DNA of 12,901 nt from Ardenticatenales bacterium (GCA_013139935.1 WSZX01000227.1:1-12901), one strand, 5' to 3'; shown: positions 7,262-12,901, counted from the first letter of the stretch. Notes: generated by a model not told the origin, from the sequence alone. Translations and numbers: made by a program.

Positions 7262-7412
7262 GAGGGTGTTGAAGAAGGGGCTGCGGCGACGGGAGAGGGA
7301 GGCAGGGGTGGGGATGGGGGGCTTTGCTCCCCATCCCCACCCCTGCCAGCCTTCCCTGTGCAGCAGCGGAAGTGCAGAGGGGACAGCTCCTCGCTTGTTT
7401 TTCTACACCCTC
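7262..7412 (+). mobile_element. MITE-like element, family 1, long copy (151 bp) with 6-bp target duplication
   Basis: The ends are GAGGGTGTTGAAGAA and, inverted, GAGGGTGTAGAAAAA. The element is flanked on both sides by AAAACG (7256-7261 and 7413-7418), the expected footprint of transposition. It encodes nothing. Its centre holds a 19-bp perfect stem (GGCAGGGGTGGGGATGGGG 7301-7319 with its complement 7329-7347), extendable inward by about three pairs. It is about 97% identical to the shorter copy at 8917-9019 apart from a 48-bp stretch (7311-7358) that the short copy lacks. A transposase elsewhere in the genome would have to mobilise it; the donor IS family is not identified. Confidence 0.85.
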
Positions 7413-7453
7413 AAAACGTAGCTTTGACTCGCGCACTAGCCTTACCGATCAGG

Positions 7454-7459
7454 TATAAT
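7454..7459 (+). promoter_or_regulatory. Possible -10 box for the hypothetical gene at 7498
   Basis: A perfect TATAAT lies 38 nt before the GTG at 7498. A TTGACT at 7424-7429 is 24 bp away, too far for a normal spacer, and there is no TGn extension. This is therefore a partial promoter at best. Confidence 0.35.
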
Positions 7460-7497
7460 AGCGCAGGTGACAAGAGATCCAGCTACCAGGATAGATC

Positions 7498-7851
7498 GTG
7501 GATGACGTGAACAAGATGGCAAACGGCGAACCCGAGTTGATCACCATCGTTGAGGGGCCGGAACCCGAGTTTGCACCACACAACGATGGCTGGGCGCTTT
7601 CTCTGCTAGAGGGGGACGGCCACATTGGTCTTGAGCAATGTCGCCTGCGCACTTTTAATGGGCCGGCCATGGTTGACCGTTGCCGAAGCGCCTGGGCTGA
7701 GGGGCGACCTGTTGTGCTAGACTACCCAAACCGTCTCGGCTTGCGCAAGCAGGCAACCGTGGTTGCTGCTCGCCACGAAGAGGTATCCGAGGGGATGGTC
7801 CTGCACTTGTGGGTCCGCGCGCCCGATCCGTTGGAAGATCAAGATCAATAG
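7498..7851 (+). CDS. Hypothetical protein, 117 residues
   Basis: This open frame starts with GTG at 7498 (alternatives GTG 7510 and ATG 7516) and ends at TAG 7849-7851. No strong Shine-Dalgarno sequence is visible. The product is soluble and acidic, with no signal peptide or membrane span. The order of charged and hydrophobic residues looks protein-like (for example ELITIVEGPEPEFA, RPVVLDYPNRLGLRKQATVVAA, EGMVLHLWVR) and suggests a small beta-rich fold. I do not recognise the family. It sits between a mobile element upstream and a degenerate repeat downstream, and nothing nearby suggests a pathway. Confidence 0.65.
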   Translation: MDDVNKMANGEPELITIVEGPEPEFAPHNDGWALSLLEGDGHIGLEQCRLRTFNGPAMVDRCRSAWAEGRPVVLDYPNRLGLRKQATVVAARHEEVSEGMVLHLWVRAPDPLEDQDQ

Positions 7852-7937
7852 CCGCCGATGTGACCCAACCCCACCGGCGGCCGATCCGGTGATCATCAGG
7901 CATCCTCGCACCTGTTGCAGCCGCGGTCAATCAAACA

Positions 7938-8082
7938 CCATTGGGAGAAAGACCGATGAGATGCGGTTCCCACTGCAGGGCCACTCCCCAAGAGGAAAAC
8001 TGAAAGAGGGATTGGGGCGCTCGACAAATCCCACCCCTACATCTCTCTCGCGGGCAGTGGACTCTTGCCACACTCTCAATGG
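7938..8082 (-). repeat. Degenerate inverted-repeat region related to family 1
   Basis: Read on the minus strand, the right part gives GAGAGTGTGGCAAGAG, then GCGAGAGAGATGTAGGGGTGGG. This has the same order as the left half of family 1 elements and shares 20 identical bases, CCCACCCCTACATCTCTCTC (8030-8049), with the relic at 3664-3683. The outer edges CCATTGGGAG (7938-7947) and, inverted, CCATTGAGAG (8082-8073) form a 9/10 inverted repeat. No flanking direct duplication is visible, so it is an old or different insertion. It fills most of the gap before the methyltransferase gene. Confidence 0.45.
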
Positions 8083-8102
8083 AATAGTTGACAGAGGGCA
8101 TA

Positions 8103-8891
8103 GTGGGGCGCAAACAACGGGTTGATTATGATCGGGTTGCCCCCACCTATCAGCGGCGGTTTGAGAAGGATAGGCCGCGCCCCACAGCCAGCGCCCTGCG
8201 AGCACTGACCCGCGAAACCGGAGCGGGACGCGTGTTGGAGGTGGGGTGCGGTACTGGATACTGGCTGGTGGGTCTGCGGTCGGCGGCCGATCAGCTCTAC
8301 GGGCTGGACTATTCGGCCGGCATGTTGGTTCAGGCCAACGTCGGGTGTGAAAAGCTCTTGCTGGTTCAAGGGCGGGCTGGACAACTCCCCTTTGCGAGCG
8401 CATCCTTTGACCTAGTGTACTGTGTCAATGCCATTCACCATTTTGACCACCCACGCGCCTCCGTATTCGAGGCAGAGCGACTGCTCAGACCCGGTGGCTC
8501 GCTCGCGATCGTAGGAATGGACCCGCGCGCACATCGGCACAAATGGTACATCTATGACTACTTTGATGGCACCTATGATGTCGACCTGGGGCGCTTTCCA
8601 CCATGGAGAACGGTCATGGACTGGATGATGTCGGCCGGCTACAGGGAGGTCGAATTGCGACCGGTGGAGCGGATAGAGGATCACAAACAGGGCCAGGAGG
8701 TACTGGAGGACCCGTTCCTCCGTAAGGACGCTACTTCTCAGCTTTCCCTGCAAAGTGATGAGGCCTACGCTACCGGACTGGCGAGGATCAGGGCGGCGCT
8801 GGCAGCGGCAGAGGCAGCGGCGAGAAACCTCCTCTTTCCGGTTGATATCTCTCTGCAGATGCTAGTTGGTTGGAAACAGGACGGCAACTAG
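8103..8891 (+). CDS. SAM-dependent methyltransferase, class I (Methyltransf_11/UbiE-like)
   Basis: With the GTG at 8103 the product has 262 residues. AGAGGG (8093-8098) lies 4 nt before it. A TTG at 8088 in the same frame would add five residues and is the alternative. The N-terminus DYDRVAPTYQRRF is the usual entry of this family. Motif I is LEVGCGTG (45-52), the acidic residue for the ribose is in GLDYS (67-71), and the sequence LPFASASFDLVYCVNAIHHFDHP supplies motifs II/III and the post-motif region typical of Methyltransf_11. Class I enzymes of this kind methylate small molecules, quinones, lipids or tRNA. The C-terminal 120 residues lack a marker I can place, so the substrate is unknown. 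Family 1 repeats lie on both sides of the gene, with an intact element starting 25 nt after its stop. Confidence 0.85.
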   Translation: MGRKQRVDYDRVAPTYQRRFEKDRPRPTASALRALTRETGAGRVLEVGCGTGYWLVGLRSAADQLYGLDYSAGMLVQANVGCEKLLLVQGRAGQLPFASASFDLVYCVNAIHHFDHPRASVFEAERLLRPGGSLAIVGMDPRAHRHKWYIYDYFDGTYDVDLGRFPPWRTVMDWMMSAGYREVELRPVERIEDHKQGQEVLEDPFLRKDATSQLSLQSDEAYATGLARIRAALAAAEAAARNLLFPVDISLQMLVGWKQDGN

Positions 8892-8916
8892 CGGGCCAGC
8901 CGGCTGGGCAGGGGAT

Positions 8917-9019
8917 GAGGGTGTTGAAAAAGGGGCTGCGGCGACGGGAGAGAGAGGCAGGGGTGTGCAGCAGCGGAAGTGCAGAGGGGACAGCACCTCG
9001 CTTGTTTTTCTACACCCTC
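8917..9019 (+). mobile_element. MITE-like element, family 1, short copy (103 bp) with 6-bp target duplication
   Basis: The ends GAGGGTGTTGAAAAA and, inverted, GAGGGTGTAGAAAAA match at 14 of 15 positions. The copy is flanked by GGGGAT on both sides (8911-8916 and 9020-9025). It differs from the copy at 7262-7412 by three substitutions and by lacking its central 48 bp, including most of the palindrome. It sits just downstream of the methyltransferase stop, in a convergent intergenic region. Confidence 0.85.
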
Positions 9020-9025
9020 GGGGAT

Positions 9026-9234
9026 GAACCAATTGGCGGTTTCTCAACGTTGCGAGTGTCCGGTGGCCCGCCGGAGTTTGTTATTGCCTGACCATCGCCG
9101 GCCGGTTCGCCAGTGAAACCGATCAGGGACGTGGACGGGTTGAGCGCAGCGGCTCGAACGGCAGGCCGGCCAGGGAGCGCTTGTTCCTCAGACGGCAAGA
9201 AGGTCAGGGCCAGGCAGGAGATCAGACGGTTGGC
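9026..9234. other. Intergenic stretch with no recognisable feature
   Basis: About 210 bases lie between two different mobile elements. Short open frames exist on both strands but have no protein-like composition and no ribosome binding site. I see no tRNA, hairpin terminator or promoter. It may be remnant sequence. Confidence 0.4.
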
Positions 9235-9239
9235 CTAGG

Positions 9240-9325
9240 CACTTGTTAAGGAATAACTTCCCGTTTTGAATGGTGATTCATGGATAGAGCGGTCACAAAA
9301 GGACCAAGTTGTTTCTGAACAAGTA
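9240..9325 (+). mobile_element. MITE-like element, family 2 (86 bp) with 5-bp target duplication
   Basis: The left end CACTTGTTAAGGAATAACTT and the inverted right end TACTTGTTCAGAAACAACTT agree at 16 of 20 positions. CTAGG occurs directly on both sides (9235-9239 and 9326-9330). The left 41 bp match the copy at 12742 at 37 positions; the centre is divergent. It is non-coding. The right-hand duplication contains the stop codon of the LysM-LTD gene, so the insertion lies exactly at that gene's 3' edge. Confidence 0.85.
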
Positions 9326-10090
9326 CTAGGGGATGATAAAGGTCGCTCGTGCTGTGCCGTCCGGGTCGCGCAGCGTCGCCGTCTCGCCCGGTTCCCAGAC
9401 AGGGAATGCCAGTCCCCAGTAGAGACCAAGCGTAGTATCTGTCCCCGGCCCGGTGTGCAACACGACGTTGGCCCCGTCGCCAAAGAGAATGAAAGGCTTG
9501 AAAGTGTAGACGTTTCCCTGGCTGTCTTCTACTCTCCAGTTGGACAACTGGATTTGCCTGCTCCCCTCGTTAGCAATCACCATCCCCTCCGTGGTCAGGT
9601 CCCCTACTCCGGTCACCGCACGGATGACCACAGCGGCTTCTCCAGGCGCGGGTGGTTCGGTAGGGATAGGAGTCGGCGGCTCGGCCGAAGTCGGGACCGG
9701 TGTGGGCTCTGGAGTAGAGGTGGGGATGCCGCCAACGGGAATGATCAATTCCGCTCCAATCTTCAGGATGTTGGGATTGGCGATGCTATTCACCTGGATT
9801 ATGTCGTCCATGGGCACACCATACTGCTCAGCGATGGATCCTAACGTGTCCCCTCCCTGAATCACGTGGATCACGTCCGCCCGAAGTGACTCTTCCACCG
9901 GCGGCGGAGCAGAGGCGGTCGCCACGGCTGCGGCTGTGGCGGCGGGCGCAGTCGCAGCTACTGAGGTGGCCTCTGTGATCTCTTGTTCCTCGGCCTGTTT
10001 CTGATCCCAGTAGTTGAGCACCGCTAGCACCACAGCGGCCGAGACGATGATGTTCAGCAACACAAACGGGACGTAGCGCTTGATAGCCAT
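9326..10090 (-). CDS. Membrane-anchored LysM and lamin-tail domain protein
   Basis: The product has 254 residues from the ATG complementary to 10090-10088; GGAGAG lies 6 nt upstream. An N-terminal membrane span (about 7-26, MAIKRYVPFVLLNIIVSAAV...) anchors it with the rest outside. An Ala/Thr-rich linker (41-64) leads to one LysM domain (74-118: HVIQGGDTLGSIAEQYGV then NSIANPNILKIGAELIIP), which should bind peptidoglycan or chitin-like glycan. A Thr/Pro/Glu linker (122-150) follows, then a lamin-tail (LTD) domain (about 151-254: GDLTTEGMVIANEGSRQIQLSNWRVEDSQGNVYTF ... GETATLRDPDGTA). LTD domains are immunoglobulin-like and appear on many exported bacterial proteins. The protein is probably a wall-associated structural or scaffold protein with no catalytic part. 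The stop codon lies within a mobile-element duplication. Confidence 0.85.
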   Translation of the reverse strand: MAIKRYVPFVLLNIIVSAAVVLAVLNYWDQKQAEEQEITEATSVAATAPAATAAAVATASAPPPVEESLRADVIHVIQGGDTLGSIAEQYGVPMDDIIQVNSIANPNILKIGAELIIPVGGIPTSTPEPTPVPTSAEPPTPIPTEPPAPGEAAVVIRAVTGVGDLTTEGMVIANEGSRQIQLSNWRVEDSQGNVYTFKPFILFGDGANVVLHTGPGTDTTLGLYWGLAFPVWEPGETATLRDPDGTARATFIIP

Positions 10091-10124
10091 CCTTCTCTCT
10101 CCCGGTGGTGAATCGCGCAGAGCA

Positions 10125-10153
10125 ATCTTAGCACGATTGAGAGGCAGAGACAA
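10125..10153 (-). promoter_or_regulatory. Candidate promoter for the LysM-LTD gene
   Basis: On the minus strand TTGTCT (10153-10148), a 17-bp spacer and TAAGAT (10130-10125) precede the gene, with TGC directly before the -10 (extended -10). Both hexamers match at 4/6, so this is a moderate call. It would let the gene be expressed separately from the MFS gene upstream. Confidence 0.45.
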
Positions 10154-10209
10154 ATGGAGGTCCGTTGGGAAGCCTCGCCATCTGGCCGCGCAGGTCCGGT
10201 TCGATGGTA

Positions 10210-11493
10210 TCAGCCGGTGCGAGGGCGCCGGTGCGGCCACAGAATGGCAGCTCCCGCCGCAGCCGTGATGGCCCCTGCTCCCAGAAAGACGATTTGGGCA
10301 CTGAGCAGTTCCCCCAGGACCCCGCTGGCGCCTTGTGCCCCCACGCTGGAAACGCCGATAATCATGTTGACGGCGCTCTCTACACGACCACGCATACGGT
10401 CCGGGGTCAGCTTTTGTGTCATCGTTGCCAGCCCAGCGCGGGCAATGACGACGCCAATCCCGACCAGCACCGCTCCAAGCACCACGGTCTCATAGTAGGG
10501 CAACAGAGTGAAGCTCATGATGGCCAAACCCACCAGCCCCAGACAGCCCCCAACCAGGGTAAGCAATGATACGCGCTGGACCAGCCAGCGCACAGCCGCG
10601 GCGCCCAGCGCCACCCCCACGCCAACTGCAGCCACCACCACCCCAAAGCCAGAGGCCCCGACTCCCAGGTCCCGCTCCAGGTATCCAATTCCCAGGATCA
10701 TCAGTGCGGACAAACCCAACGCAGCTATCGCCGTCACCACCATGATGCGCAGCAGCATTCCATTGAAACGAATAAAGTGCACTCCTTCCTTGAGTTGTCG
10801 CCACAGTTCCTGCGCGGTGGCTCTGCTTCGCTGGGCCGGCCGCTTGGGGACCGTCACGAGTGCAATGGCAGCCGCCGAAAAGGCAAAGGTTGCACTGTCG
10901 ACAGCAAAGGCGTAAAACGGGCCAAATGCATCCACTGCAAACCCGGCCGCGGCTGCACCTGCAATTGTCCCGACAATGAAGCTCACCTGCACCATACCGT
11001 TCGCCAGGAAGAGCTGTTCCTCCGACACGATATTGGGAATCACCGCGTTGCGAGCCGGCTCGAAGAAGGTGGTCAAGACCCCCAATCCCACCGCCGTCAG
11101 ATACAGAATCCAGATCTGTTCCGGGCGGCGGATAAGCAGAGGAAGCAGAACAACTGCGCCGCGGAGCAGGTCGGCGGCGATCATCAGGTGCTTCCGATTC
11201 CAACGATCGACCGCCACGCCTGCGAACAAACTGAGCGGCAAGCGGGGCAGCGACAAGGCCATCGCGATGCCTGCCAATGCCAGTTGCGAGTCCAGTACCT
11301 GGTTGATCAGGGAGAGCGCGGCAATGAGAACGAACTGATCCCCCGCCTGGGACATGGTCTGGCCAACAAAGAGAGCGGCGAAATTCCTGTTGGCCAGCAG
11401 AGCTTTGATTGAACTGTCTGGTTGGCGTCCCAGCGCGCTGGCGCGCCGATCCGGCGGCGCACCGGCCGCTTCATCCGCTTTCCTCCAGGTCAC
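10210..11493 (-). CDS. MFS transporter, EntS/MFS_3-type exporter
   Basis: The 427-residue product starts at GTG 11493, which overlaps the stop of the GNAT gene by 4 nt (GTGA), so translation is probably coupled. It has about 36 hydrophilic residues and then around twelve membrane segments. A motif A variant, GVAVDRWNRKHLM, is at 92-104 between helices 2 and 3. The following TFFEPARNAVIPNIV is typical of the MFS_3 branch, which includes the enterobactin exporter EntS and macrolide-efflux relatives. A second motif A-like GRVESAVN region lies late in the protein (DRMRGRVESAVN). These proteins use the proton gradient to export small molecules. The substrate is not predictable, and an exporter beside an acetyltransferase need not mean drug resistance. 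Confidence 0.85.
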   Translation of the reverse strand: MTWRKADEAAGAPPDRRASALGRQPDSSIKALLANRNFAALFVGQTMSQAGDQFVLIAALSLINQVLDSQLALAGIAMALSLPRLPLSLFAGVAVDRWNRKHLMIAADLLRGAVVLLPLLIRRPEQIWILYLTAVGLGVLTTFFEPARNAVIPNIVSEEQLFLANGMVQVSFIVGTIAGAAAAGFAVDAFGPFYAFAVDSATFAFSAAAIALVTVPKRPAQRSRATAQELWRQLKEGVHFIRFNGMLLRIMVVTAIAALGLSALMILGIGYLERDLGVGASGFGVVVAAVGVGVALGAAAVRWLVQRVSLLTLVGGCLGLVGLAIMSFTLLPYYETVVLGAVLVGIGVVIARAGLATMTQKLTPDRMRGRVESAVNMIIGVSSVGAQGASGVLGELLSAQIVFLGAGAITAAAGAAILWPHRRPRTG

Positions 11494-12650
11494 TGGAGGT
11501 TCTTCTGGTAGATGCGGTAGGTTTTGTAAACCTTGGCGCCCATCATCTCAATGGCACGGTTCATCATGTCATTGTTCGCGAGAATCCAGGACGCCTCTGC
11601 CTCGGTATATCCGTGTTTAACGGCACGCTTGACCGTCTCGTAGTAGAAGAGGGCATCTACTCCCCGGCCGCGGTACTCTTCCACCACTCCCATTGCGAAA
11701 ACACGCAGCAGTTTGACCTTGCGGCGCCCCAACAAGAGTCGAATCGCAGCCAGATAGCTGCTCAGTAGTGACGGTCCCGGCCGGGCTCTTGAAAGCACCT
11801 CGTTGATATTGGGCAGCGGGACAGACGCACCGATGGGTTTGCCGTCTACCTCGGCAAATAGCGTAACACGAGGATCTACGATCAGCTTGAGGCCTTCGGC
11901 TATGAGATGTAGCTCGTCATCGGTCAGCGGCACAAAGCCCCAATTCTTGCTCCACGCCGAATTGTAGATTTCCCCGAATTTGGCGAGCTCGCTATCCCAA
12001 TCCTTCATCTCGATCTCGCGAATGGTGATATTGTGCCGTTTTTTGATCTTCTCCACCACCCGCACCAGCTTTGGCGGGAGTTTCTCGCCATGGCGGCCGT
12101 AGATGTCCGCCAGCGGAGCGTGCCAGGCCCAGAGGTCCATCGCGGTGGTGAACCCGGCCGCCTGAATATAGTCTGCATAGTAAGCAGGGTTGTAGGTCAT
12201 CTCAATCACCGGCGGCCGATCAAAACCATCGACTAGCAGGCCATACGTATAATTGCTAGAATAGTTGGCCGGGCCCAGTATCTTGGTCATTCCTTGCTCT
12301 TGTCCCCATTCGCTGGCGGTCTCCAACAGGGCGATCGCTGCTTCCTTATCCTGCATCACCTCAAAGATGCCAAAGTGGGCTGCCTTTTCTTCGTGGAATT
12401 CATTATGGCGGTGGCTCACCACAGCGGCAATCGTCCCCACCGGCCGGTCCGCGCGCCACGCCATAAAGAACTCGACCTCCGCGATCTTGAAGAAAGGATG
12501 CTTGGTGCGGTCAAAGAAATCCTTGCGATCAAAATAGAGATAGGGCACCCAATTGGGATCGCCTCGGTAGACCTGCCAGGGAAAGCGAATAAACGCCTTC
12601 CAATCGGTCGATCCTTCCACTTTGCGGACAATCAGAGGTTGGGTGTTCAT
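11490..12650 (-). CDS. GNAT-fold N-acetyltransferase-like protein (YghO-like)
   Basis: I chose the ATG complementary to 12650-12648, giving 386 residues, because a perfect AAGGAG lies 6 nt upstream. The GTG at 12665 would itself overlap that site. The N-terminal half has the conserved block VYRGDPNWVPYLYFDRKDFFD followed by HPFFKIAEVEFFMAWRADRPVGTIAAVVSHRHNEFH, a pattern I associate with the YghO group. The C-terminal half resembles a GNAT domain: VFAMGVVEEYRGRGVD (with the acetyl-CoA pyrophosphate loop at about 326-331), then helix DALFYYETVKRAVKHGY and EASWILANNDMMNRAIEMMGAKVYKTYRIY. That may make a tandem GNAT fold. No substrate is known for this group. It heads a two-gene unit with the MFS exporter and has a strong promoter. 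Confidence 0.78.
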   Translation of the reverse strand: MNTQPLIVRKVEGSTDWKAFIRFPWQVYRGDPNWVPYLYFDRKDFFDRTKHPFFKIAEVEFFMAWRADRPVGTIAAVVSHRHNEFHEEKAAHFGIFEVMQDKEAAIALLETASEWGQEQGMTKILGPANYSSNYTYGLLVDGFDRPPVIEMTYNPAYYADYIQAAGFTTAMDLWAWHAPLADIYGRHGEKLPPKLVRVVEKIKKRHNITIREIEMKDWDSELAKFGEIYNSAWSKNWGFVPLTDDELHLIAEGLKLIVDPRVTLFAEVDGKPIGASVPLPNINEVLSRARPGPSLLSSYLAAIRLLLGRRKVKLLRVFAMGVVEEYRGRGVDALFYYETVKRAVKHGYTEAEASWILANNDMMNRAIEMMGAKVYKTYRIYQKNLQ

Positions 12651-12656
12651 AGCAGT

Positions 12657-12662
12657 CTCCTT
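12657..12662 (-). promoter_or_regulatory. Shine-Dalgarno site fixing the GNAT start
   Basis: The minus strand reads AAGGAG, 6 nt before the ATG at 12650. It decides between that ATG and the in-frame GTG at 12665. Confidence 0.8.
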
Positions 12663-12710
12663 CACCTGTTCAGGATACAGGCAGATTGAGCCTATCCGAA
12701 TGCAGGGTGG

Positions 12711-12739
12711 ATTATAGTCATCACCAGTCGACCGGTCAA
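12711..12739 (-). promoter_or_regulatory. Strong sigma-70-type promoter for the GNAT-MFS unit, abutting a mobile element
   Basis: On the minus strand TTGACC (12739-12734), a 17-bp spacer and a perfect TATAAT (12716-12711) give 11 of 12 consensus bases. The predicted start is near 12704, for a leader of about 54 nt. The first three bases of the -35 lie in the CAAAG duplication (12737-12741) made by the adjacent element at 12742-12829. Confidence 0.8.
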
Positions 12740-12741
12740 AG

Positions 12742-12829
12742 CACTTGTTAAGAAATAACTTCCCGTTCTGGATGGTGAATCAGCTGCACTCCGCGGCCAC
12801 AAGAATGCCAAGTTGTAGTTGAACAAGTA
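12742..12829 (+). mobile_element. MITE-like element, family 2 (88 bp) with 5-bp target duplication
   Basis: This is the second copy of the family found at 9240, in the same orientation. The left end CACTTGTTAAGAAATAACTT and the inverted right end TACTTGTTCAACTACAACTT are imperfect inverted repeats. CAAAG flanks it on both sides (12737-12741 and 12830-12834). It lies directly upstream of the GNAT-MFS promoter. It is non-coding. Confidence 0.85.
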
Positions 12830-12834
12830 CAAAG

Positions 12835-12901
12835 AGGTGAACCGCGCCGAGCAGTCTGATTACCGGCCGCGCCTCTCCAGCACCCACCACCACGCTCCTG
12901 C
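12835..12901. other. Window edge, no assignable feature
   Basis: The last 67 bases lie beyond the second family 2 element. Frames on both strands stay open to the edge, but the stretch is too short to support a gene. Confidence 0.3.

Noticed and set aside
7176..7436. N-terminal extension of the YtxH frame
   Set aside because: The extension is translated mobile-element sequence and promoter. The internal ATG has a strong Shine-Dalgarno site and gives the normal YtxH N-terminus.
7424..7459. Complete promoter TTGACT...TATAAT
   Set aside because: The 24-bp spacer is well outside the functional range; only the -10 was retained, at low confidence.
7938..8082. Intact mobile element with target duplication
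   Set aside because: A 9/10 inverted pair marks the edges, but I could not find matching direct repeats outside them, so I call it only a degenerate repeat.
8088..8093. Perfect TTGACA as a -35 box
   Set aside because: No acceptable -10 lies 16-18 bp downstream, and the stretch overlaps the start region of the methyltransferase gene. It is more likely coincidental, or the TTG is an alternative start codon.
8870..9091. 73-residue plus-strand open frame
   Set aside because: It begins inside the methyltransferase gene in another frame and runs through the mobile element; the composition is not protein-like.
7256..9330. CRISPR array or direct-repeat array
   Set aside because: The repeats here are isolated inverted-ended units at irregular distances, not short repeats with regular spacers, and no cas genes are present.

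Overview
This window is a GC-rich bacterial chromosome segment carrying eleven recognisable or plausible protein genes and an unusual number of short mobile repeats. I see no rRNA, tRNA, CRISPR array or transposase gene. The gene content points to Chloroflexota, probably an Anaerolineae-like lineage: lipoproteins, a LysM/lamin-tail protein with Thr/Pro/Glu linkers, a YtxH protein, and immune-inhibitor-A-type domains on a lipoprotein. That placement is inference from protein style; no phylogenetic marker is present.

Layout. 1-300 is the C-terminal end of a CoA-transferase beta subunit. 504-2614 holds an orphan branched-chain-amino-acid-type substrate-binding lipoprotein followed 8 nt later by a Tat-exported metallophosphoesterase. 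2647-3480 is a solitary N4/N6-type DNA methyltransferase with permuted motif order, probably translated from a leaderless mRNA. 3481-3778 is a repeat-rich gap. 3779-4666 is an EamA/DMT transporter. 4776-6957 is a large zinc-metallopeptidase lipoprotein overlapping a small membrane protein. On the minus strand, 7175-6960 is a small YtxH protein whose stop codon lies 2 nt from the stop of the convergent plus-strand unit. 7498-7851 is a hypothetical protein and 8103-8891 a SAM-dependent methyltransferase. The minus-strand block 12650-9326 holds a GNAT-like protein, an MFS exporter that overlaps it by 4 nt, and a membrane-anchored LysM-LTD protein.

Most notable signal. Two unrelated families of miniature non-autonomous elements are each present twice with terminal inverted repeats and direct flanking duplications. 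Family 1 (7262-7412 and 8917-9019) has 15-bp ends starting GAGGGTGT and 6-bp duplications (AAAACG, GGGGAT). Family 2 (9240-9325 and 12742-12829) has about 20-bp ends reading yACTTGTT and 5-bp duplications (CTAGG, CAAAG). In two cases the duplication overlaps the first three bases of the -35 hexamer of a good minus-strand promoter, leaving the promoter intact with the element directly upstream. In a third case it contains the stop codon of a gene. Degenerate relatives of family 1 occur near 3633-3695 and 7938-8082.

I see no defence island or biosynthetic cluster. The genes look like independent housekeeping, transport and envelope units, and the repeats are the distinctive part of the window.
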